55,799 nucleotides of DNA from Clostridia bacterium (lineage in GTDB: Bacteria > Bacillota > Clostridia > UMGS1883 > UMGS1540): NCBI GenBank assembly GCA_017450025.1, contig JAFSYJ010000022.1:1-55799 (forward strand), in the 5' to 3' direction. Shown here one piece after another: positions 49,197 through 55,799 of the stretch (positions are counted from its first letter, which is position 1; every line of letters begins with the position of its first letter). Made by a program: the position numbers and the translations under genes. The notes under the pieces are model-generated. The model was given only the letters and a program-made list of their open reading frames with translations, was not told the DNA's origin and ran no database searches.

Positions 49197-50678
49197 TTAT
49201 CTGTGGTAGAGCGATTTTGTCTGATATTTCGGTTCACAAGTAATGTTTATCCCAAGTTTTTTAAATACATTCATATCGACCTGTGATAAAATAACAGTCG
49301 AATGTGCCTCAAGTCCGCGCAAATTTTTTAAGCTGTCTATTGCTTTTTTCGCGTTGGGATTTGTAGCCGCGCATATTGAAAGTGCCACCAAAACCTCGTC
49401 CATATGTAACCGCGGATTGTGGTTTCCGAGATGGTTTACTTTCAGATCCTGAATAGGCTCGATAATTTCAGGCGCGATGAGGTGAACTTTGTCCTCAATG
49501 CCTGAAAGGTACTTCAAAGCGTTCAGCAACAGTGCGGAGGACGCTCCCAAAAGAAGTGATGTCTTGCCTGTCAGAACAGTACCGTCAGGCATTTCCATTG
49601 CGCTTGCAGGCGCATCTGTTTCTTCGGCTTTTTTGAGGGCAGTTGCAACTACGGGACGCATATCGGTCGTGATGTTTGCCTGCTGCATCAAAAGCTCGAT
49701 TTTCTGAATTTCAGCGTCGCCCAGGCTCGTCTGACGCTTTTTGCAAAGAGCCGAATAATATCTTCTGATAATTTCATCGTTTGCGGCCTTTTTCACGACC
49801 TCGTCGTCTGTTATGCAGTTTCCAGCCATATTTACGCCCATATCGGTCGGTGACTTGTACGGCGATTCCCCGTAAATACGCTCAAACATCGTCTTTAATA
49901 CAGGAAAAATCTCAACATCTCTGTTGTAGTTTACAGTTGTAACGCCGTAAGCCTCAAGATGAAACGGATCGATCATATTTATATCGTTCAGGTCTGCCGT
50001 AGCAGCCTCATAGGCCATATTAACAGGATGTTTAAGAGGTATGTTCCAAATGGGGAATGTCTCAAACTTGGCATATCCCGCATCAACGCCGCGCTTGTGC
50101 TCATGGTAAAGCTGGGATAAGCACACAGCCATTTTGCCGCTCCCCGGTCCGGGCGCGGTAATGACAACAAGAGGTCTTTCTGTTTCTACAAATTCATTTT
50201 TTCCGTATCCGTCTTCGCTGACAATAAGCGGTATATCATACGGATAACCTGCAATCGTATAATGGCGGTACACCTTCATACCGAGGGCTTCAAGCTGCGA
50301 CTTGAACTTTTCCGCAGACGGCTGTCCTGCAAACTGAGTCAAAACAACGCTGCCCACAAAAAGTCCCTTTCCCCTGAAAGCGTCAATAAGCCGCAAGGTG
50401 TCGAGATTGTATGTAATATCGAGATCACTTCTTATTTTGCTTTTTTCAATATCCCAGGAATTTATAACAATAACGATTTCCGCCTGATCCTTTAACTGCA
50501 AAAGCATATTGATTTTGCTGTCAGGCTTAAACCCCGGCAACACTCTTGACGCGTGATAATCGTCAAAAAGCTTGCCTCCGAATTCAAGATATAATTTCCC
50601 CCCGAATTTTGTTATACGGTTTCTGATGTGAGAAGATTGAAGCAATAAGTATTTTTCATTATCAAATCCTGTTTTCAT
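49197..50678 (-). CDS. DUF1846 family protein
   Basis: A 493-residue conserved protein of the DUF1846 family (TKFGGKLYLEFGGKLFDDYHASRVLPG at the start). It contains a P-loop-like VVITAPGPGSGKMAVCLSQL near 170 and YGVTTVNYNRDVEIFPVL. Its role is unknown. It lies 19 bp before the SLH gene and is likely co-transcribed from the promoter at 50710-50739. GAGGTA lies about 8 bp before the ATG. The length is normal for the family. Confidence 0.9.
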   Translation of the reverse strand: MKTGFDNEKYLLLQSSHIRNRITKFGGKLYLEFGGKLFDDYHASRVLPGFKPDSKINMLLQLKDQAEIVIVINSWDIEKSKIRSDLDITYNLDTLRLIDAFRGKGLFVGSVVLTQFAGQPSAEKFKSQLEALGMKVYRHYTIAGYPYDIPLIVSEDGYGKNEFVETERPLVVITAPGPGSGKMAVCLSQLYHEHKRGVDAGYAKFETFPIWNIPLKHPVNMAYEAATADLNDINMIDPFHLEAYGVTTVNYNRDVEIFPVLKTMFERIYGESPYKSPTDMGVNMAGNCITDDEVVKKAANDEIIRRYYSALCKKRQTSLGDAEIQKIELLMQQANITTDMRPVVATALKKAEETDAPASAMEMPDGTVLTGKTSLLLGASSALLLNALKYLSGIEDKVHLIAPEIIEPIQDLKVNHLGNHNPRLHMDEVLVALSICAATNPNAKKAIDSLKNLRGLEAHSTVILSQVDMNVFKKLGINITCEPKYQTKSLYHR

Positions 50679-50709
50679 TTGTACTACCTCTTAAAAAATT
50701 TTCAATTAT

Positions 50710-50739
50710 ATTTTAATACAAATTATACCATACAGTCAA
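50710..50739 (-). promoter_or_regulatory. Promoter of the DUF1846-SLH unit
   Basis: TTGACT (50734-50739), 18 bp, TAAAAT (50710-50715) on the minus strand. On the opposite strand CATATAAT (50768-50775) before pdaA resembles a sporulation sigma -10 element. Confidence 0.6.
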
Positions 50740-50797
50740 GGGTTAGAAATAAATTAAATCAAAAAAACATATAATAATTGAAAAAGGGGGCTGAATT

Positions 50798-51592
50798 GTG
50801 AAAAAAATTTTTTTGATTTTAATTGTCAGTTTTATTTTAACAGGCTGCGGACAAAATAAAAATGTAACCGAAACATCATCAACTCCGCAGATTGACACAT
50901 CACAGTATTCAAACGAAAAAATCGGCTGGGGCTTTCGTAAAATCGAAGGCAGCCGCCCGGAATTTACAAAAGGACAAATTGCAGCAATGGAAAAATTTAA
51001 CTGCATTTATCTCGGCTCGGACAGCGAAAAAGTCCTTTACCTCACATTTGACGAAGGCTATGAAAACGGCTATACACAGCCGATTTTGGACACGCTGAAA
51101 AAGCGCGGCGTCACGGCGGCTTTTTTTGTGACGGGTCCATATCTTCGGGAACACGCAGACCTTGTAGATCAAATGGTAAAAGACGGTCATACAGTCGGCA
51201 ATCATACAGTCAACCACCCGTCGATGCCCGATAAGAGCGATGAAGAAGTAATAAAAGAAATAACCGCTCTTAACGACATTTTTTATGAAAAATACGGCTT
51301 TTCAATGAAGTTTTTTCGCCCACCTATGGGAGAATATTCCGATAGAACACTTGCTCTGACAAACAGCCTTGGATACACTACTGTTTTCTGGAGCTTTGCT
51401 TATAAGGACTGGGAAACAAACAACCAAAAAGGCGCAGATTACACATTTAAAACAGTGACAAACGGCTTACATAACGGCGGAGTGCTGTTGCTCCACGCAG
51501 TTTCCAAGGATAATGCTGCCGCGCTTGACAGCATAATTACATATGCCGAAAATATGGGTTATAAGTTTAAATCGCTTGAAGAATACAAATAA
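50798..51592 (+). CDS. pdaA: Polysaccharide deacetylase PdaA (delta-lactam formation)
   Basis: A 264-residue lipoprotein-like deacetylase: signal with lipobox LTGC (about residue 17). The PdaA-specific N-terminal region reads KIGWGFRKIEGSRPEF. The NodB domain has VLYLTFDEGYENGYTQPILD (the TFDEGYENGYT form unique to PdaA), HTVGNHTVNHPSM with two metal His, and the RPPMGEYS loop. In Bacillus it makes muramic delta-lactam in spore cortex. The start is GTG with AAGGGGG upstream. It neighbours spoIVB and spo0A, consistent with sporulation. Confidence 0.93.
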   Translation: MKKIFLILIVSFILTGCGQNKNVTETSSTPQIDTSQYSNEKIGWGFRKIEGSRPEFTKGQIAAMEKFNCIYLGSDSEKVLYLTFDEGYENGYTQPILDTLKKRGVTAAFFVTGPYLREHADLVDQMVKDGHTVGNHTVNHPSMPDKSDEEVIKEITALNDIFYEKYGFSMKFFRPPMGEYSDRTLALTNSLGYTTVFWSFAYKDWETNNQKGADYTFKTVTNGLHNGGVLLLHAVSKDNAAALDSIITYAENMGYKFKSLEEYK

Positions 51593-51647
51593 AAACAGAC
51601 ATATAAGCCCGCGCTTCCGTAAATCATAAAAAAGGGAGCGTGAGCAT

Positions 51648-52673
51648 ATGAAACAAACGGTAAAATTTTCTTTAATTCTGCTTATTGCTCTGTCGCTTCT
51701 TGCGACGCCTGCAGGGAGCGACGAAGGAGGCGCGGAGGAGCTTGTCCGCGCTGTTCCCGGTGGAGCTGCAATCGGCCTTAAGCTGTATCTTGACGGTCTG
51801 CTTGTTGTGGGGTTTTCGGATATTCCGTCAAACGGCGGACAAACCTCCCCCGGCAGAAACGCAGGAATACGCAAAGGCGACAGAATAATTGCGATAAATG
51901 ATAAAAATATAGAAAACATCAGGGATTTCAGCAAAACAATACAGGACAGTAGCGGTAAAGATATAACCCTGACGGTTGAACGCGATAACAAGATTTTCAA
52001 AAAATCTATGTCCCCCGTGTATTATAACGACGCCGGACAGTATAAGCTCGGTATATGGGTACGCGACAGCGCGGCAGGTATCGGTACGGTATCGTTTATG
52101 CTTGATGACGGGAGATTTGCGGCGCTCGGCCATGGAATTTCCGACGCAGACACCGAAGAACTCATAACGGTTTCTTCGGGTGAAGTAACAGGCAGTAATA
52201 TATCATCTGTTATAAAAGGCAAGCCAGGCGTTCCGGGCGAGCTGCGCGGCGCATTTGACAACAGCGCGGAGGGCGAGGTGCTGTTTAATTCTGCCGACGG
52301 GATATACGGTACGCTTACAAAACACACACTTTATCACGAGCCCTTGGAAATCGAAAAAGAAAAGAATGTAACAGAAGGCAATGCCATTATATATTCTTCT
52401 GTTGACGGTAACGAGATCGAGGAATTCGAGGTAGAAGTTCAAAAGGTCATGCGCTATAATAACAGCGACGGAAAGTGTATGGTAATAAAAGTCACAGACG
52501 CTCGGCTTTTATCGCGGACAGGCGGTATCGTTCAGGGTATGAGCGGCAGTCCTGTAATTAAGGACGGCAAGATAATAGGAGCAGTCACACATGTTTTTCT
52601 CAATGACCCTACTAAAGGCTATGCGATTTTTGCCGAGAGAATGTTAAATTCCTTAAAAAAAGAAAATAAATAG
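51648..52673 (+). CDS. spoIVB: SpoIVB peptidase
   Basis: 341 residues. A signal-anchor (about 1-22) is followed by a PDZ domain (about 50-118, GQTSPGRNAGIRKGDRIIAI). The S55 serine peptidase domain has the His in GRFAALGHGISD and the nucleophile in GGIVQGMSGSPVIKDG near 300. SpoIVB is secreted from the forespore and activates the SpoIVFB pro-sigma-K pathway. A GGGAGCG ribosome site lies just upstream. spo0A follows 119 bp later, the conserved order in Firmicutes. Confidence 0.95.
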   Translation: MKQTVKFSLILLIALSLLATPAGSDEGGAEELVRAVPGGAAIGLKLYLDGLLVVGFSDIPSNGGQTSPGRNAGIRKGDRIIAINDKNIENIRDFSKTIQDSSGKDITLTVERDNKIFKKSMSPVYYNDAGQYKLGIWVRDSAAGIGTVSFMLDDGRFAALGHGISDADTEELITVSSGEVTGSNISSVIKGKPGVPGELRGAFDNSAEGEVLFNSADGIYGTLTKHTLYHEPLEIEKEKNVTEGNAIIYSSVDGNEIEEFEVEVQKVMRYNNSDGKCMVIKVTDARLLSRTGGIVQGMSGSPVIKDGKIIGAVTHVFLNDPTKGYAIFAERMLNSLKKENK

Positions 52674-52702
52674 AAAAAATTGGAAAAATTTTCAAAAAAG
52701 GC

Positions 52703-52731
52703 TTGCAATTAGCTGGAAAATATTGTAAAAT
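52703..52731 (+). promoter_or_regulatory. spo0A promoter
   Basis: TTGCAA (52703-52708), 17 bp, TAAAAT (52726-52731). A GGGCG / CGCCC hairpin (52742-52758) begins the leader. No clear 0A box is seen in the vicinity. Confidence 0.65.
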
Positions 52732-52792
52732 GTCATTGCGTGGGCGGTTCGGTCGCCCCGATCCGTCCAAAAGAATTTTAGGAGGATAGGTA

Positions 52793-53569
52793 ATGAATAA
52801 CCGCGTAAAAGTTTTGATTACCGAAGATAACGAAGAATACGCAATGCAGCTTAAAAAAACATTTGAAGAAAACAACATTGATGTTGTTGGAATTGCAAAG
52901 GACGGTTCAGAGGCGCTTGACCTTATAGAGAGATATGCCCCCGACCTTGTAACACTTGATATAATAATGCCGAACATTGACGGCGTAGGTGTTTTAAAAC
53001 GCCTCCAAAAAATGGACATAGGAAAAAAGCCGCGAATTTTGATTATCACAGGCGCCGGTAAGGAACATATTATAGAGCATTGTATGAGCTACGGCGTTGA
53101 TTATGTAATGCTCAAGCCGTGTGACAGTCTCGGTGTAGTTGAAAGAATAAAGCTCATATGCAGTAAAGACGAAGCTCCGACGGCAGGCGGCGTTCAATAT
53201 GACAAAATGCGGCGGAGGTCACTTGAGATAAATGTCACCAATATAATCCATATGGTTGGTGTGCCTGCAAACATCAAGGGTTATCAATATCTGCGCGACG
53301 CCATTATCCTTGCGATGACAGAAAAGGACATAATCGGCGCAGTCACAAAACAGCTGTATCCACGCGTTGCCGCAAATCATAACACAACGGCGTCGCGCGT
53401 CGAGCGCGCAATAAGACACGCCATAGAGGTCGCGTGCCTGCGCGGTAATGAAGAAGCCCTTTATAAGCTTTTCGGATATACGGTGAGCAATAATAAGGGC
53501 AAACCGACAAACTCTGAATTTATTGCGATGATAGCCGATAAACTCAGACTCGATATGGAAGTCGTATAA
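52793..53569 (+). CDS. spo0A: Sporulation transcription factor Spo0A
   Basis: A 258-residue response regulator, master of sporulation entry. The receiver has the acidic pocket E11/D12, phospho-acceptor D56 (LVTLDIIMP) and K108. The C-terminal sigma-A-activator DNA-binding domain reads [22 protein letters not shown], then [18 protein letters not shown]. Compared with the usual IEVAWxRGN, the Trp is Cys here. AGGAGG lies about 7 bp before the ATG. A terminator hairpin closes the unit. Other sporulation genes nearby support a spore-forming ancestry. Confidence 0.98.
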   Translation: MNNRVKVLITEDNEEYAMQLKKTFEENNIDVVGIAKDGSEALDLIERYAPDLVTLDIIMPNIDGVGVLKRLQKMDIGKKPRILIITGAGKEHIIEHCMSYGVDYVMLKPCDSLGVVERIKLICSKDEAPTAGGVQYDKMRRRSLEINVTNIIHMVGVPANIKGYQYLRDAIILAMTEKDIIGAVTKQLYPRVAANHNTTASRVERAIRHAIEVACLRGNEEALYKLFGYTVSNNKGKPTNSEFIAMIADKLRLDMEVV

Positions 53570-53570
53570 G

Positions 53571-53612
53571 TTGCAGCGGCAGATCTTTCGATCTGCTGCT
53601 ACTTTTACTTTC
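53571..53612 (+). terminator. spo0A terminator
   Basis: AGCGGCAGATC / GATCTGCTGCT with a TTTC loop and one wobble, followed by ACTTTTACTTT. Confidence 0.85.
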
Positions 53613-53619
53613 AAAACTC

Positions 53620-53648
53620 TTGAATGTTTTTTGCGATTGTGGTATTAT
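53620..53648 (+). promoter_or_regulatory. Promoter of the LTA-synthase-like gene
   Basis: TTGAAT (53620-53625), 17 bp, TATTAT (53643-53648), directly after the spo0A terminator. Confidence 0.75.
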
Positions 53649-53684
53649 TGTTCTATTAAAAATAACAGGGAGGGAATTGTTAAA

Positions 53685-55508
53685 ATGAAAACGCATATAA
53701 CAAAATACGCAAGTATTGTTTTTGCCTTTTTGTCGTTTTTTGTTCCCGATCTGTATATAAGAGTCGGCTTGAGGACAAACACATTCCCTGCACCTTTCAG
53801 CGCGCCTTTTGTGCCGGCATTTTTTACTGTTTTCTGGATATCGTTTTTTCTCATTATCTGTTTTGCATCGGGCAAAAAATGGGGGCGCAGAATCTTTGTT
53901 TTGCTTGCTTCAATTGCAAATATATGGTTTGTATCAAACTGCATTTATTACGAGATTTTCCATCAGTTCTTATGGCTTGATTCCATCGCGCTCGCAGGCG
54001 AAGCCGGCGAGTACGCAGGCATAGTTACATATTACTTAAGCGTCGGTTCGTGTATAATTTTTGCTGTTGATGTTGTATTTATCGTGCTTGCGTGCGTTTA
54101 TTGGCAGCTTGACGGCAACAAAAAGGCGTTTCGCCTAATACTTGTTCCCGTTTTGCTGATGTTTATGCTCAACTACATTATTTTGCCCAAGTCTTACGAG
54201 ATAGACTATGATGATTGGAACAGTCCCAATGCGGTTTATGAATCTTTCAGCGATTCCGAGCGCGCTATGGATGTGTCTGGCTTGTATCAATATACCTTCC
54301 GCAACGCGTGCCGTATAATATCAGAGCCGTTTAAGGATAATAAAACCGAGCTTGAAAAGGTCGATAAGTTTTTTGCGGAAAAGCCGGAGCATCAGCCAAA
54401 TGAGATGACAGGTCTGCTTGAGGGCAAAAATGTTGTTGCCATAATGCTTGAGAGTATGGACTCGTGGCTGATCAACGAAAAATACACGCCGACAATTTAT
54501 AATATGATGCAAAATTCTATAAACTTCGCGAGCCACTTTGCCCCTACCTTTAGCTCAGGTTATACCTTTAATACGGAATATTCGTTTAACACGGGATTTC
54601 ACTCGCCAAACACAGGGCGCTCAGGCGCATTTTACAGTAATAATGCATACCCATATGCTCTGCCGCGCCTTTTTGCCGATAAGGGATACTTGCCTCGCTC
54701 TTTTCATTTTAATACGCCAAAATATTATAACCGCGGCAATATGCACACGGCATTTGGCTATGAAAGCTACACAAGCTATCTTGATTATATAGAAAAGCCG
54801 CTTGTTTATAATGACAGCGTTATTCTCGATAATGATGAAATATATAAAAAAATGGTTGAAGGCGAAAAGTTTTTTGATTTTGTTGTCACCTATACCGCAC
54901 ATATGCCATATACTTATGAAGATGATAAACTCAAAAAGGCAAAAGAGCTGTATCCCGAGCTTATAGACAGCGAAATGGACGAAGAAGTCAATAACATGCT
55001 AATATTGGCGCACGACACAGACGAATATGTGCGTAAGCTGTGCGAAAGGCTGGCAAAAGACGGACTTATGTCAAATACCGTGTTTGTGGTATTTACCGAC
55101 CATTATGCGTACGGCTACTCTGACATATCAAAGCTTGAAAAAATAAAAACAGCTATGGGCTGTAAGCTTATATATCAGCTCCCGTTTTTCATCTACGGAG
55201 AGGGCGTAACGCCAATGGAGGTAACAAAGGTGTCGAATACGCTTGATATTCTGCCCACCGTTGTAAACCTCTTTGGACTTGATTATTCCAAAAAGCACCT
55301 CGGCAACGACATTTTCGACCCTGCATACGAAGGCTACGCGTATTTCAGTAACGGTTCGTGGATAACAAATAAATATTACTTCTCAACAAACGGCGACCAA
55401 ACCGGCAATATAGAGAAGTCAGTCTTCGTAAAATACTCAACTCTTTTTTCAACGCTGGAAGAGATAAATGACCTTGTGGTCAAGCGCGATTATTTTGGCA
55501 CAAAATGA
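53685..55508 (+). CDS. LTA synthase-family membrane sulfatase/phosphoglycerol transferase
   Basis: 607 residues. Five membrane spans occupy about 1-185. The extracellular sulfatase-fold domain has VVAIMLESMDSWLI (metal-binding Glu), the nucleophile Thr in the SSGYTFNTEYSFNTGF segment, and later metal ligands YTAHMPYTY and FVVFTDHYAYGYSD. These are the LtaS family features, used to transfer glycerol phosphate to polymers, though the nucleophile segment differs from classical LtaS. ATG at 53685 follows GGGAGGG; the longer frame has no RBS. It is monocistronic. Confidence 0.9.
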   Translation: MKTHITKYASIVFAFLSFFVPDLYIRVGLRTNTFPAPFSAPFVPAFFTVFWISFFLIICFASGKKWGRRIFVLLASIANIWFVSNCIYYEIFHQFLWLDSIALAGEAGEYAGIVTYYLSVGSCIIFAVDVVFIVLACVYWQLDGNKKAFRLILVPVLLMFMLNYIILPKSYEIDYDDWNSPNAVYESFSDSERAMDVSGLYQYTFRNACRIISEPFKDNKTELEKVDKFFAEKPEHQPNEMTGLLEGKNVVAIMLESMDSWLINEKYTPTIYNMMQNSINFASHFAPTFSSGYTFNTEYSFNTGFHSPNTGRSGAFYSNNAYPYALPRLFADKGYLPRSFHFNTPKYYNRGNMHTAFGYESYTSYLDYIEKPLVYNDSVILDNDEIYKKMVEGEKFFDFVVTYTAHMPYTYEDDKLKKAKELYPELIDSEMDEEVNNMLILAHDTDEYVRKLCERLAKDGLMSNTVFVVFTDHYAYGYSDISKLEKIKTAMGCKLIYQLPFFIYGEGVTPMEVTKVSNTLDILPTVVNLFGLDYSKKHLGNDIFDPAYEGYAYFSNGSWITNKYYFSTNGDQTGNIEKSVFVKYSTLFSTLEEINDLVVKRDYFGTK

Positions 55509-55602
55509 TTATAATTGTGTTTATATAGGTAATCTTCCGCCGCAAAATGAATATACTGTACAATATAGAATAAAATAATTTTGAAAATTTTTAATTTTTC
55601 TA

Positions 55603-55631
55603 TTGACAAATCCTCTCTTTTTTGCTATACT
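55603..55631 (+). promoter_or_regulatory. Promoter of the right-edge tRNA cluster
   Basis: TTGACA (55603-55608), 17 bp, TATACT (55626-55631), about 30 bp before tRNA-Val. The 90 bp between the LTA gene and this promoter shows nothing else. Confidence 0.85.
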
Positions 55632-55659
55632 ATCATTTGTCGCTAATAGTGGTGGTCGT

Positions 55660-55735
55660 GGGCGCATAGCTCAGCTGGGAGAGCATCTGCCTTACAAGCA
55701 GAGGGTCATAGGTTCGAGCCCTATTGTGCCCACCA
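55660..55735 (+). tRNA. tRNA-Val (TAC)
   Basis: Acceptor GGGCGCA / TGTGCCC, anticodon loop CTTACAA with TAC, T-arm AGGTTCGAGCCCT, discriminator A, encoded CCA. Confidence 0.97.
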
Positions 55736-55742
55736 TTTTTTT

Positions 55743-55799
55743 GGCCCGGTAGTTCAGTTGGTTAGAACGCCAGCCTGTCACGCTGGAGGTCGTGAGTTC
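55743..55799 (+). tRNA. tRNA-Asp (GTC), truncated by the window edge
   Basis: Starts GGCCCGGTAGTTCAGTTGG; anticodon loop CTGTCAC with GTC. The T-arm begins at the edge and the acceptor 3' strand is outside. Confidence 0.93.

Overview
The window is a chromosomal segment of an anaerobic, low-to-mid GC member of the class Clostridia (Firmicutes). The evidence is the gene order rpmG-secE-nusG-rplK-rplA-rplJ-rplL, a spoIVB-spo0A pair with a PdaA-type deacetylase and a YtvI-like membrane protein (a sporulation toolkit), pyruvate:ferredoxin oxidoreductase, a reverse-type rubrerythrin, 2-hydroxyacyl-CoA dehydratase activase-type proteins, AddAB, and SLH, stalk and LysM envelope proteins. Promoters are textbook sigma-A sites (TTGACA, 17 bp, TATAAT) and several genes use TTG starts. 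No species can be named from the sequence alone.

Layout. 1-7.1 kb, minus strand: an rRNA promoter and leader running out of the left edge, a LysM protein, then the ribosomal protein and secretion operon with two L1-type translational operators and an L10 attenuator, then a DUF5685/J-domain/membrane protein operon. 7.3-16.5 kb: a small XRE-regulated gene, PFOR (nifJ), small AT-rich hypothetical genes, an NlpC/P60 hydrolase, gap, a lipoprotein cyclophilin and an LCP-family ligase. 16.5-16.9 kb: tRNA-Pro, -Thr and -Tyr. 17-24.4 kb: a membrane coiled-coil protein and addBA. 24.6-31.6 kb is the accessory zone: tRNA-Arg(CCG), a MarR/metallo-beta-lactamase-rubredoxin/flavodoxin operon bracketed by 52-bp near-identical repeats, a decayed prophage fragment (terminase tail, head-closure gene), a type IIG-like restriction-modification gene broken in an A8 tract, a LacI regulator and a rubrerythrin. 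31.8-36.4 kb: a split CoA-dehydratase activase pair and tmRNA. 36.4-37.9 kb: a dense array of short hairpins with constant spacers, a stalk-domain protein and a 160-bp nested inverted repeat. 38-41.6 kb: TfoX-like, a stalk protein, and aspA/lysR sharing one symmetric promoter. 41.7-47.7 kb: an ACT protein, hom, lysC, rlmB, apgM and ytvI in a row, which reads as an aspartate-to-threonine operon. 47.8-55.5 kb: SLH, DUF1846, pdaA, spoIVB, spo0A and an LTA-synthase-like gene. The right edge has tRNA-Val and a partial tRNA-Asp.

Most of the window is ordinary core genome. The signals most worth a second look are the hairpin array behind ssrA (36443-36765), the homopolymer-interrupted restriction gene (27346-29593), the split-flavorubredoxin-like operon and its flanking repeats (24671-26653), the symmetric aspA/lysR promoter (40588-40619), the nested inverted repeat at 37655-37815, and the XRE/operator/orphan ORF unit (7338-7926).
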